NCBI RefSeq assembly: GCF_009711975.1 | Contig: NZ_VIKW01000025.1 | Coordinates: 1 to 64,000 of the forward strand | Source: Anabaena sp. UHCC 0204 | Lineage (GTDB): Bacteria > Cyanobacteriota > Cyanobacteriia > Cyanobacteriales > Nostocaceae | Direction: 5' to 3' | Length of the DNA stretch: 64,000 nt | Shown: positions 51,547-60,172 of the stretch, piece after piece | How positions within the stretch are numbered: the stretch's first letter is position 1 | How the letters are laid out: every line of letters begins with the position of its first letter | Notes under the pieces: model-generated | Databases searched by the model: none | What the model was told of the DNA's origin: nothing | The model's input: only the letters and a program-made list of their open reading frames with translations | Made by a program: the position numbers and the translations under genes

Positions 51547-52346
51547 TACTGGCTTCTGCTGTAATTCTCCTCCCTCCCAAACAAATCTATTTGCGAAGTC
51601 GTCCGCATCAATCTTGCAGCCTCAGTAGCTGAATCAACTCGCCGCGCACGATTCATTTCTTCCATTTGTTGAGAAATACTCGCTAAATTCAAATTAGAAT
51701 ATTGCAAAGATTGATTAGTTTGCATTGTTTGCGCCAGCGTTTCTCCAATAATTTTTGATTGCTCACTTTGCACCTTCAGAGATTGTAATTGTAAATTAAT
51801 TTGATTAGCACTTGTTTGGGCTGATAATTGTTGCGCCACATTTTCAATTGTCGGAATTTTAGCCAGAATATCACCTAGTAAATTTCGGTTACTTTGTTCC
51901 GCATTATTAGCAGTTTCCACAATAGTTGTAATAATATTTTCCGTCTCCTCCAACTTATTCTTTAAACGTCGCTGTCCCTCAATTCCCATAACACCTTCCA
52001 CCGAACCTCTAAGAATCAAACGATTCATCTCATTACTAACCGCATTCCCTCGGACAATCGGATTATTTTCAAACTTATCTGTCGTCGGATAAAAAAACAA
52101 ATCCTGACGTACTTGTTTCCCCACCTCAATCGGATTTGGTACATTTAACTCTCCCCTAGAACCATTCAAATAATTTTGACTACTAACTTCCAAAGGTCTT
52201 AAAGTTTCACTCAGATTATTTGTAAAATAATTTTGCATATCCACAGAATACAATTGAAACTCACTCCAAACCTTACCTAATTGCCCCATAGTCGGTAAAA
52301 CCAAAAACAACAAAAACCCCAAACTAAAAAAAACAATCTTCCTCAT
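51546..52346 (-). CDS. VirB5/TrbJ-like secreted helical protein
   Basis: This 266-residue protein has an N-terminal signal (MRKIVFFSLGFLLFLVLPTMGQ). Long helices follow, with the NQINLQLQSLKVQSEQSKIIGETLAQTMQTNQSLQYSNLNLASISQQMEEMNRARR region. This Gln/Asn-rich helical pattern is typical of TrbJ/VirB5, minor pilus proteins. It lies just after the VirB4 gene, as virB5/trbJ often does. Primary sequence identity is not enough for a firm call. Confidence 0.6.
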   Translation of the reverse strand: MRKIVFFSLGFLLFLVLPTMGQLGKVWSEFQLYSVDMQNYFTNNLSETLRPLEVSSQNYLNGSRGELNVPNPIEVGKQVRQDLFFYPTTDKFENNPIVRGNAVSNEMNRLILRGSVEGVMGIEGQRRLKNKLEETENIITTIVETANNAEQSNRNLLGDILAKIPTIENVAQQLSAQTSANQINLQLQSLKVQSEQSKIIGETLAQTMQTNQSLQYSNLNLASISQQMEEMNRARRVDSATEAARLMRTTSQIDLFGREENYSRSQ

Positions 52347-52363
52347 AAAATCCCCTTATTAAT

Positions 52364-52402
52364 TTCCTTCTTCCTTTGCGTCTTTGCGCCTTTGCGTGAG
52401 AT
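52364..52402. repeat. TTTGCG(C/T)CTTTGCG dispersed repeat (copy 2)
   Basis: It is the same text as 21815-21851, in the gap between the VirB4 and VirB5-like genes. Confidence 0.6.
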
Positions 52403-52412
52403 AATTCCTCAA

Positions 52413-55160
52413 TTACCCACCACGTAAAGAAGCCACTAATTGCCGAGCAAAAACAGAAATTGCCTCATATTTATCCTTGTAACGTAACATCGCTTGCTGA
52501 CGAGCATTTTGTTCATGAGGATTATTAGCAACCGCCGCCAATTGTTCATAACCTGGATAATAACGACAGAAAGTATAAATCCCATTATCATCCAACAACC
52601 ATTGACTATAAATACCTTCCTTTCGAGGAAAAAAGCTTTCCGTCGCATTCCGAGAAATAACATCGCGGGGATATTTTAAAATGCTAATAAAACTATCTAC
52701 AGCAACTGGTTGAATCCGACCAATTAATCTCGTTGATAAATTTTGTAAAATCTTTGATGCGGCTTTAGATTTAGCAATTGTATCGGGATCTTGTGCTGAT
52801 AAAATAACTCTAATTCCAGCTTTTGCACCGTTAGCGCAAATTCTCCCCACTAAATCTGATATTTGATCAAACTCAAATAAAATCGGGGCTTCATCAATAA
52901 AAAATATCGAAGCTGGACTGCTTAAAGCTCGTCGTAAAGCTGCCGAATAAGCACTTAAAGATAAAACTGCTGCATCTTCATTATCTGATAAATTTCGCAG
53001 TGCAAAAACTAAAAGTTGGGCATCTGTAGGAAAGCTAGATGGTGCAGAAATTGATTTTCCCACACGACTAGAAAGCCAAAAACGCAAACGCAATTGAATT
53101 TGACTAAGGGCATCATCTACTCTGCCACTAATAGAATCTAATTGCAGATGTTCTGGAGAACAAAAATAGAGAAAATCTTGTAAAGTAGGTGTTTTTTGCC
53201 AAGCTGTAGTTCCAAAACCGTTAGATATTGCTTGTTTATATCGCTCCTTAATACCTGCATCAGCAAAGAACGCTGTTAGGGCTAAATTGAGCAAGGAACG
53301 CACTGTTTGAGTTAATAGTTGGTTTTCAGTGGATGACCCTAAAACCATAGTCATCAAGGCTGATTCTAAGAAGCCAGTATAATCGAGAAGGCGATCGCGT
53401 TGTTCTTCTGGAGAGAGCGATCGCAAATCTGGCTGTTCAAACAGATTATTTGATTGTTTGGAAATATCAAAATACGCTCCATTCCCCTCCATAAACTCTG
53501 TATAGTCAGTAAAGGTAGATGTCCCATCAGGCTTAGGGAAGTCCAACGCAATTACAGGAATTCCATGTGCTAAAGCTTGAGTTAAAATTCCCGACACCAA
53601 AACCGATTTACCCGCACGAGTTGTGGCAAACAACGCTAAATTTTTATGTTGATTAAACAAATCTAAATGTATTGGTGTTCCTCCTTCCTCAGCAATTAAT
53701 TCAAAGCCGTGTTTATCTCCAGCTTTAGTTAAAATTAAAGGCATTAATCCCGGAACTTCACTTGTCAAATATAATTGTCTGCGGTTAAAAGGCTTAACTA
53801 ACAAACCTTCCCAAACTATCGGTAGAGATTGTAACCAAATTTTCCAGGCATATTCTACTTCTCTAATTACCTGTGCAGGACGTTGAAAACAGTTTTCAAT
53901 ATATCTTGTGGCTTCGTCTAATTTTTCTATAGTTGGACGATGGACAAAAATAACTACACTCGTATATATCGGAACTGCACCTTCATATAATTGTTCTTGT
54001 GCTGCTACCGATTTCTTTAACTTTAATTGAGCATTTACATCAATAGTTTTACTTTTTTCTTGCGCCATCATTGCTGTCATATTCGACTGCTTGAGGACTC
54101 GTTGTAAAGTAGTTTTGACTAATGCGGGATTAGCCGCAGTTAACTGACAAAAAATTTCTGTATCTACGACCGTTTCTCTAGCTAATAAATCCCACAAATA
54201 ACGTAACTGAGAAAATTTATTCGGCCAACCTCCTGGTTTTTCCAGAAATGTCATCGCCCCAATATAGCGATTTTTCACATTTACCCAACGACGATCCGCA
54301 CAGGGTACACTAGATTCCATCAACAAGGTTGTACTGTGGATATTTTCTATCAACAATTTGCTACTAGCTAAATCTGAATTAACTTCTTCATGCAGTCCAT
54401 TTTCATCTAAATAAAGTAATTGAGGAATTTCTATCGGTGGAGTATCATTAAATCGTCTCCAGACTTCTTCCCAAAGTTCATTAGCATTTAGAGGTTTAAC
54501 ATCTAAACCCATTTTGTTAGATAACAATTGTTCCCATCGAGAAAAACCTTGTTGATAAGCTTTGATAATCAGAGTTTCAATGCGTTGATTTTGAACTTCT
54601 CCCAGTTCTCCTTTAAATTTCAACCACCAAACTTCAGTTTTTGCTAAAAGTTTCTCAATCCAATCATCAGCTTGATTAGCATTGGGTTCAATGGTATAAG
54701 TTACATAAATTCGCAGAAATTTCGGCTTGCGAATGCCAGAATTACTCAGTTCTTGAATTCTCGCTCTTTCTGCTGTCAATAAATATTTAAGATCCCGTGA
54801 TGGTGTCCGCTTTACCAAATCTGCTAGTTCTTGTTGGCGTTGTTTATCGGAACTGAAAGACCCTATATGTAAGGTCATTTTTTCGCCTTCGGGAATATCT
54901 TTTAAACCAGATTCAATATTATTAAATATAGTCTCTATTTGTTCCGACCTTAAAGTGGTATGAATGCCTCGACATTCAAACCCGAAAACAAAGCAAAACC
55001 GATCTTTTTGATTTTCTTTATTGAGAATATAAGCCCCAATATCTCTGCTATTCAAAGAAATACGGAGCATAGTCGCCAAATGTAAAGCATCTTCAAATGG
55101 TGTTAGTCTATTTTCTTGTCCGCCGGCGCTGATGTTTTGTTTTCCGATTTTTTGTTTCAT
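52413..55160 (-). CDS. VirB4/TrbE/TraC-family conjugation ATPase
   Basis: This 915-residue ATPase powers pilus or substrate assembly of T4SS. The N-terminal part (about 1-450) is the VirB4-specific domain. Walker A ATTRAGKSV lies near 508-516, Walker B SIFFIDEAPILFEF near 750-763, and AGIRVILSAQDPDTIAKSKAASKILQNLSTRLIG near 778-811. It is the strongest evidence that this cluster is a T4SS. The start overlaps the preceding small gene by 53 bases. Confidence 0.9.
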   Translation of the reverse strand: MKQKIGKQNISAGGQENRLTPFEDALHLATMLRISLNSRDIGAYILNKENQKDRFCFVFGFECRGIHTTLRSEQIETIFNNIESGLKDIPEGEKMTLHIGSFSSDKQRQQELADLVKRTPSRDLKYLLTAERARIQELSNSGIRKPKFLRIYVTYTIEPNANQADDWIEKLLAKTEVWWLKFKGELGEVQNQRIETLIIKAYQQGFSRWEQLLSNKMGLDVKPLNANELWEEVWRRFNDTPPIEIPQLLYLDENGLHEEVNSDLASSKLLIENIHSTTLLMESSVPCADRRWVNVKNRYIGAMTFLEKPGGWPNKFSQLRYLWDLLARETVVDTEIFCQLTAANPALVKTTLQRVLKQSNMTAMMAQEKSKTIDVNAQLKLKKSVAAQEQLYEGAVPIYTSVVIFVHRPTIEKLDEATRYIENCFQRPAQVIREVEYAWKIWLQSLPIVWEGLLVKPFNRRQLYLTSEVPGLMPLILTKAGDKHGFELIAEEGGTPIHLDLFNQHKNLALFATTRAGKSVLVSGILTQALAHGIPVIALDFPKPDGTSTFTDYTEFMEGNGAYFDISKQSNNLFEQPDLRSLSPEEQRDRLLDYTGFLESALMTMVLGSSTENQLLTQTVRSLLNLALTAFFADAGIKERYKQAISNGFGTTAWQKTPTLQDFLYFCSPEHLQLDSISGRVDDALSQIQLRLRFWLSSRVGKSISAPSSFPTDAQLLVFALRNLSDNEDAAVLSLSAYSAALRRALSSPASIFFIDEAPILFEFDQISDLVGRICANGAKAGIRVILSAQDPDTIAKSKAASKILQNLSTRLIGRIQPVAVDSFISILKYPRDVISRNATESFFPRKEGIYSQWLLDDNGIYTFCRYYPGYEQLAAVANNPHEQNARQQAMLRYKDKYEAISVFARQLVASLRGG

Positions 55161-55485
55161 GGTTAATTTCTAGCACGCTTTGATAACGAGCAAAGCCTCT
55201 TGTCCAAGTGGGAACTCCAATAAACTTGCTTAAAAAACGCCAACTCCTACCACCACTTAAAATCCACCAGGTTGCTATTCCCCAACCTGTCATTAATGCT
55301 GTCCATAACCATCGTTGAAAATCATTTGCAAACAGCCCTCCAAAAACGCCATTAATCACAAAGTAAGAAACTAAAACAATTACTAACCAGGGAAGAATTT
55401 GATCAGCGGGAATTGGTCCTAATGATGGTTGTGAACCTAAGATTTGATTAACTGGACGAAATTCTTGATCTTGTTCTTCAGACAT
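55108..55485 (-). CDS. VirB3/TrbD-like small membrane protein
   Basis: This 125-residue protein starts at MSEEQDQEFRPVNQIL (55485). Two hydrophobic helices (about 34-54 and 60-80) precede FLSKFIGVPTWTRGFARYQSVL and a basic tail (KNRKTKHQRRRTRK). VirB3/TrbD proteins have two TMs and lie directly before VirB4, as here. The overlap with the VirB4 gene suggests translational coupling. The upstream extension of the frame to 55575 is in STRR-like text and is unlikely. Confidence 0.6.
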   Translation of the reverse strand: MSEEQDQEFRPVNQILGSQPSLGPIPADQILPWLVIVLVSYFVINGVFGGLFANDFQRWLWTALMTGWGIATWWILSGGRSWRFLSKFIGVPTWTRGFARYQSVLEINHETKNRKTKHQRRRTRK

Positions 55486-55587
55486 AAAATAGGTGACAGG
55501 TGAGAGGGAGCAGAGGGGCAGGGGAGCAGAGGAGAAAATTATCTTCTTCTTCCTTCGTCTTTCCTCCTGACTCATGAATTCTTACAA

Positions 55588-56205
55588 TTAACTACTACTA
55601 CCATCCCCAATTACAAAGCCTGTCAGGACATCAGCAATAGTGACAGCAACAACTACTATCAAAGGAATTCTCGCAATACTTTGCCAATCTTCATCTTTGC
55701 GAACTGCATTAATTACACCAATCAGAGAAATAGCAATATAAAGTAAATAAATTGCTCGCAAAACGTTGAATATTAAACTGACTGCTGTTTGAGGATTGCT
55801 ACTGCTATCTGTACCTTGTGTCAATGTAGTTTTGAAAAAGTTTTCAGCTTTACCAAAAAATTGAGCAGATACCGGAGTGGCAAAAAAGTCTAACCAAAAT
55901 AAACTTAGGATGATAGATACTGCAAAGATTTGCAATAATATCAGCCATTGTTTTGATAAATTTACCTGCTGTCCAATTTGCTGGCAGACTATTGTGATTA
56001 AACTACCCATTAGTAAACAAAAAAGCAGAATAGGACTTTTTAAACTAATGACGCTTAAAAACACAGCGCAAGCAATTAAAAAGGGTACAGATTCAACCAG
56101 GTATTGTACCCATGATTTCCCAGTACCTGGTAATTTCTCTGTTGTTGTCGTTGTCCTCACAATTAAACTTGTATCGAGTCTTTTCATACTATGATTTCTA
56201 GGCAT
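55588..56205 (-). CDS. VirB2-like pilin precursor candidate
   Basis: This 205-residue protein is the first gene of the cluster. The N-terminal third has three to four hydrophobic helices. A signal-like stretch ends ATPVSAQ (about 112-118). A mature part of about 90 residues follows with two helices, SLIFNVLRAIYLLYIAISLIGVINAV and IPLIVVVAVTIADVLTGFVIGDG. The two-TM mature part after an AxAQ-type cleavage site is the VirB2/TrbC pilin plan. The extra membrane helices before it are unusual for a pilin. The tail GDGSSS is short. Confidence 0.55.
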   Translation of the reverse strand: MPRNHSMKRLDTSLIVRTTTTTEKLPGTGKSWVQYLVESVPFLIACAVFLSVISLKSPILLFCLLMGSLITIVCQQIGQQVNLSKQWLILLQIFAVSIILSLFWLDFFATPVSAQFFGKAENFFKTTLTQGTDSSSNPQTAVSLIFNVLRAIYLLYIAISLIGVINAVRKDEDWQSIARIPLIVVVAVTIADVLTGFVIGDGSSS

Positions 56206-56350
56206 TTACCAATTTCCCTGTTATTTATAATAAATACTCAGTAACATTCATTTTTAAAAGTTTGACTGTGGTTTTAAAGTTGTCACGTCTCATCTGTGTT
56301 TTTTCTGAGATTTTGTATGGTTTATATTTTATATATAGTATATTATTGTG

Positions 56351-56401
56351 TTGTTAATATTTATTAAGGATTGGTTAATCAATACTTAATATTTAGTTAA
56401 A
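56351..56401. promoter_or_regulatory. Pho-box-like phased TTAA array
   Basis: Five 8-mers with a TTAA core start at 56351, 56362, 56372, 56383 and 56394 (TTAA at 54, 64, 75, 86 and 97). The steps are 10-11 bases, one helix turn. The best copies are TGGTTAAT and TAGTTAAA, in the reverse orientation of the cyanobacterial Pho box (CTTAACCT-type, 8 bp with 3-bp spacers). The site is upstream of a PhoX-like phosphatase, which fits phosphate control by SphR. Distance to the ATG is 312 bases. Confidence 0.45.
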
Positions 56402-56554
56402 TCAACAATTGAATCAGAGCATCATGATTTTAATTGAAAACATCCTTTTTTCTAAATTAGAATTAATCAATATATAACCTGATATTAATCCTTGTTGTCT
56501 AAATTGAGATAGATTTGATAATTCTTGCTTGTGTGAGCGACAAAAATCAATTTT

Positions 56555-56576
56555 AACCTTTTATTAAAAAAAGGTT
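56555..56576. promoter_or_regulatory. AACCTTTT/AAAAGGTT inverted repeat
   Basis: Eight-base arms lie 6 bases apart, about 140 bases before phoX. TTTAACCT overlaps its left arm and could be a further Pho-box-like half-site; alternatively it is a leader hairpin. Confidence 0.3.
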
Positions 56577-56712
56577 ATTGTTTGTTTAAAAATTAAGAAA
56601 ATTTCAGAAAAATTTCTGTAAATCTGTAAAAGTTTTCTTTACTAAATTGCTCCTAGCAGTAAGAAGTTAACTGAATAGCAACCTTGTAAACCTTAAATAT
56701 AGAGAACCAAAA

Positions 56713-58893
56713 ATGAAAGGTCAGTTTCATCCTAAGAATGATATAACTATCAACCCATCCGGTAACGAGTCAATCTTAGACGTAATCGGGCGTGTCAGTA
56801 TAAAGCGCAGACGTTTCATACTGACAACTGCGGCAGCTTCGGCAGCAACTGTATTTAGTGATATTGCCGTCAGTAGTTTCCTGCAAACTGTAGAAGCAGC
56901 ACCAGTTCCAGCCGGATTGGGATTTTCTGGTATTGGCTTTGAGAGCATCGAGCCAAACTTGCTCAACCCAGCCACAGGACTGTTACAAAAGGATCTCGTT
57001 ACTGTTCCTAAAGGCTACACAGCTAGAATTTTATCTGCATGGGGTGATCCAATCATGCCCGGTGCGCCAAACTGGTTGCCAGATGCTTCCCAAGATGCTG
57101 CTGCACAGGAAATGCAAATCGGGGAAAACCATGATGGTATGCACTTTTTCCCCTTACCAGGACGAAGCTTTCTCAACCGGACAGCAGGTTTGCCCGTAGC
57201 TGTGGAAGGTAATGCTTACAATAACAGTGGCTTATTGTGCGTTAACCACGAATATACCCAAGAGCATTTCCTTCATGTCGGTGGTAATCCAAGTAACGAT
57301 ACCATGACCATTGCGAAAGCAAGAAAGTCTCAAGCAGCCCATGGTGTATCTATTCAAGAAATATCTAAAGACAGATTTGGCAATACCTGGAGTGTTAACC
57401 GCAATTCCCGTTATGGTCGCCGGATCACTGGTAACACAGAAATGCGCGTTTCTGGTCCAGCTGCGGGTGATGCGTTGATGAAATCCAAGAAATTTTCCAT
57501 TGAACCTACTGGTTCAGTTGAAATTGGCACTAACGATGGCTACACAGCTTATGGTACTTTAAACAATTGCGCCCACGGCATAACTCCCTGGGGTACTTAC
57601 CTGACTGCGGAAGAGAACTTTCAAGGTTATTTTGCTAACTCTAATTCCACCGCAGTGAATATTGCGAACATTCCTGGTCTGGAAGATAAAGCCGCTGATA
57701 TCCGCAATGGACAAAGACGCTACGGTATCGGTTCATCATCTGGTTATCGCTGGCCTGTGGTTGATCCACGCTTTGATGCTTTCAACAATCCTTTAGAACC
57801 TCATTTATTCGGTTGGATGGTTGAGATTGATCCTTATGATCCTGACAGCAAACCAGTTAAACGCACTTCCATGGGTCGCATCAGACACGAGAGCGCCCAA
57901 TATGTTGTTGATGACAACAATGATCTAGCTTACTATACAGGTGACGACAACGTTAACGAATATATCTATAAGTTCGTTTGCTCTAGAAAATACAATCCCA
58001 GAGTCCGTTCTGCGAATACTGACCTACTTGATCATGGTACTCTCTACGTTGCCAAGTTCAATGACAATGGTACTGGTGAATGGCTACCTTTGGTATGGGG
58101 TCAAGGTGGTTTGACACCAGCAAACGGATTTAATAACCAAGCTGAAGTCCTAATTAAGACTAGACAAGCTGCTGACAGAGTAGGCGCAACCATGATGGAT
58201 CGCCCAGAATGGATAGCTGCACGTCCCCGCATCAATGGGTTCAATGAAGTTGAAGTCTACTGTACTTTAACCAATAACAGTCGTCGCGGAACAAGTCCGT
58301 CCTCTGTGAATAACCCCGATGGTACAACTTCTGGAGGCAGTGCGCGTCCTCCTGTTGATGCTGCTAACCCCAGAGCAAGCAACATTTACGGTCACATTAT
58401 TCGTTGGCGTGAAACTGGACGCAGTGTTACTGCTACTACCTTTAGTTGGGATATTTACGTTGTAGCTGGTGACGAGCAAAATAGTGACCCGAATCGTCAA
58501 GGTAATATCAATGGTGACGACTTTGTGAGTCCAGATGGTCTGTGGTTCGATGCCTACGGTCGTCTGTGGATTCAAACTGACCATTCAGGTGATGGCATGG
58601 GTAGTGTTGCCAACATTGGTAGTAACTCAATGGTTTGTGCCAATCCTAATGATCCTAGACAAGTTAAGTTGTTTTTAACTGCGCCTACTGATTGTGAAGT
58701 GACTGGTGTAACCACTACACCTGATCACAGAACTATGTTCATTAATATTCAGCACCCAGGCGATAGCGGAACTGTTGCTAATCCTACAACCCATAGCAAC
58801 TGGCCACACAGTCAAGGTTATGGTCCACAAGGTCGTCCCCGTTCTGCGACAGTGGTAATCACAAAAAATGATGGCGGCATCATTGGTACTTAA
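56713..58893 (+). CDS. PhoX-family alkaline phosphatase (Tat-exported)
   Basis: This 726-residue exported protein is of the PhoX (DUF839) family, a metal-dependent phosphatase. The twin-arginine signal RRRFILTTAAASAATVF lies near 33-49, followed by VEAAP. The body shows ENHDGMHFFPLPG, GLLCVNHEYTQEHFLH, NNCAHGITPWGTYLTAEENFQGYF, and WFDAYGRLWIQTDHSGDGMG. The last conserved block is SMVCANPND, GVTTTPDHRTMFINIQHPGD. PhoX needs Ca and Fe and works on organic phosphates in the periplasm or outside. Length is normal. It stands alone, divergent to the secretion cluster. Confidence 0.88.
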   Translation: MKGQFHPKNDITINPSGNESILDVIGRVSIKRRRFILTTAAASAATVFSDIAVSSFLQTVEAAPVPAGLGFSGIGFESIEPNLLNPATGLLQKDLVTVPKGYTARILSAWGDPIMPGAPNWLPDASQDAAAQEMQIGENHDGMHFFPLPGRSFLNRTAGLPVAVEGNAYNNSGLLCVNHEYTQEHFLHVGGNPSNDTMTIAKARKSQAAHGVSIQEISKDRFGNTWSVNRNSRYGRRITGNTEMRVSGPAAGDALMKSKKFSIEPTGSVEIGTNDGYTAYGTLNNCAHGITPWGTYLTAEENFQGYFANSNSTAVNIANIPGLEDKAADIRNGQRRYGIGSSSGYRWPVVDPRFDAFNNPLEPHLFGWMVEIDPYDPDSKPVKRTSMGRIRHESAQYVVDDNNDLAYYTGDDNVNEYIYKFVCSRKYNPRVRSANTDLLDHGTLYVAKFNDNGTGEWLPLVWGQGGLTPANGFNNQAEVLIKTRQAADRVGATMMDRPEWIAARPRINGFNEVEVYCTLTNNSRRGTSPSSVNNPDGTTSGGSARPPVDAANPRASNIYGHIIRWRETGRSVTATTFSWDIYVVAGDEQNSDPNRQGNINGDDFVSPDGLWFDAYGRLWIQTDHSGDGMGSVANIGSNSMVCANPNDPRQVKLFLTAPTDCEVTGVTTTPDHRTMFINIQHPGDSGTVANPTTHSNWPHSQGYGPQGRPRSATVVITKNDGGIIGT

Positions 58894-59539
58894 TTCTTGA
58901 TGTAATACTAGTACCGCTTTCTCGGAATTAAAAGAATGAACAGGATAAAAATAGGAATTGTATTATGAATTACCTATTACCAATTATCCATTACTAGCTT
59001 TAACCAGATGTTTTGATTAACTAATTAGTAATTGAGACTCAATTAGAGAACAAAGCTTAAAATACGTTACTTGATTAGGGTGCATTTATAAAAATGTACC
59101 CTAATTTATTGATTTGTGGAATTGGCTGCATCGAAGATAGGAATATTATGAAAATAAAAGCTCAAGCTTTGTCTTTTCTTAGCATTGACTTAATCTAATG
59201 TGTTTACAAAACAACGTTTTATTCAGCTATTTTATTGGGATGAATAATTAATTAAAATATTTTTTTAACGGCTTGACTAAACAATTAGTTTTAAGTAATA
59301 TGACTTTGTTACAAGATTTACGCACTGCAAAGTTTAATCAAAATTTAACTTAACCTGTGCTGAAATATAATGTTTTTCACCTTGGATACTGAACGGTAAT
59401 TACACCTTAAAATCAACAGTTTGTGTTGATAAAGTCACTGGCTTTAACAGTAACTGAAATAGTGAAATTTCCCACAGCACAGATGTAAGGTGCGTAGATC
59501 GCAAGTACATTAAACTTTCAATAAAAGGAATATAAATCA
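58894..59539. other. Gap after phoX
   Basis: No gene is seen. A good hairpin (59075-59104) may end transcription. CTATTACCAATT heptamer text occurs about 58970-58995. The last 250 bases should hold the promoter of the small exported protein; an AAAAGGAAT site is present before its ATG. Confidence 0.5.
59075..59104 (+). terminator. Terminator-like hairpin after phoX
   Basis: TTAGGGTGCATTT pairs with AAATGTACCCTAA (one wobble) with a 4-base loop, followed by TTTATTG. It lies 181 bases after the phoX stop. Confidence 0.6.
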
Positions 59540-59962
59540 ATGAAATTGAACAAGAAATTAGCGATCGCCTTAGTTGCAGTTTCCGCTAGTGTATTTGGCT
59601 TTGGTTCTGTAGCTTCTGCTGGTGAAGGTGGTGCTGCTGGAGCGGTAGCAGCTACACTTGATGCTAATGGTGTAGTAACTGGAATGGCTGCTGCTGGAGC
59701 AGTTGGTAAAAATGATGCGGCTGCTACAGCCACCAGTAACTTTGGTATTGTTTCAGCAGCAGCCTTGGGAAGTGCTGGCGTAATCGAATTAATTAGCGAT
59801 AGTGGATCTTATTCCTTTGACGATGGCGTAAATCTTGAAGAAGAAGTTTACAACAACGTCACTCTTAAAGGTGGTATAGATACTGCTTTAGGAAGCAGCC
59901 AAGCTAACTCTATCGCTACCTTTACCGAAACTCCTATCGGATCTATTGAAACTGGTTTTTAG
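59540..59962 (+). CDS. Small exported Ala/Gly-rich protein
   Basis: This 140-residue protein has a clear Sec signal peptide (MKLNKKLAIALVAVSASVFGFGSVASAG, cut near 27). An Ala/Gly-rich region follows (about 28-85), then a more structured acidic end (LISDSGSYSFDDGVNLEEEVYNNVTLKGGIDTALGSSQANSIATFTETPIG). No known family is recognised. An AAAAGGAAT ribosome site is present. It lies ahead of a large exported beta-barrel-like protein on the same strand and may be its secreted partner; this is inference only. Confidence 0.65.
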   Translation: MKLNKKLAIALVAVSASVFGFGSVASAGEGGAAGAVAATLDANGVVTGMAAAGAVGKNDAAATATSNFGIVSAAALGSAGVIELISDSGSYSFDDGVNLEEEVYNNVTLKGGIDTALGSSQANSIATFTETPIGSIETGF

Positions 59963-60172
59963 TTTTTTCAACCCCTGAATTATTTACTTGATAGAGAATA
60001 TGATCTCTCACTTAATTCAAGTAGTGTTTAGTGCATTCATCTAAAATTTAACCACTTCCTTAATCTGTTAGAGACATGATTTGTGCGTGTCTCTAGCTTA
60101 CCCTGTCAATAAATAGGGTAAATACAAAAGCAATAAATGAAATTAAATAGAAGTCCTATATATTAACTATGT

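Larger units (their letters stand above)
56206..56712. other. Divergent control region of the secretion cluster and phoX
   Basis: No gene is seen in 500 AT-rich bases. The region carries a phased TTAA array (56351-56401) and a hairpin (AACCTTTT...AAAAGGTT, about 56555-56576). It should hold promoters for both directions. Confidence 0.5.
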
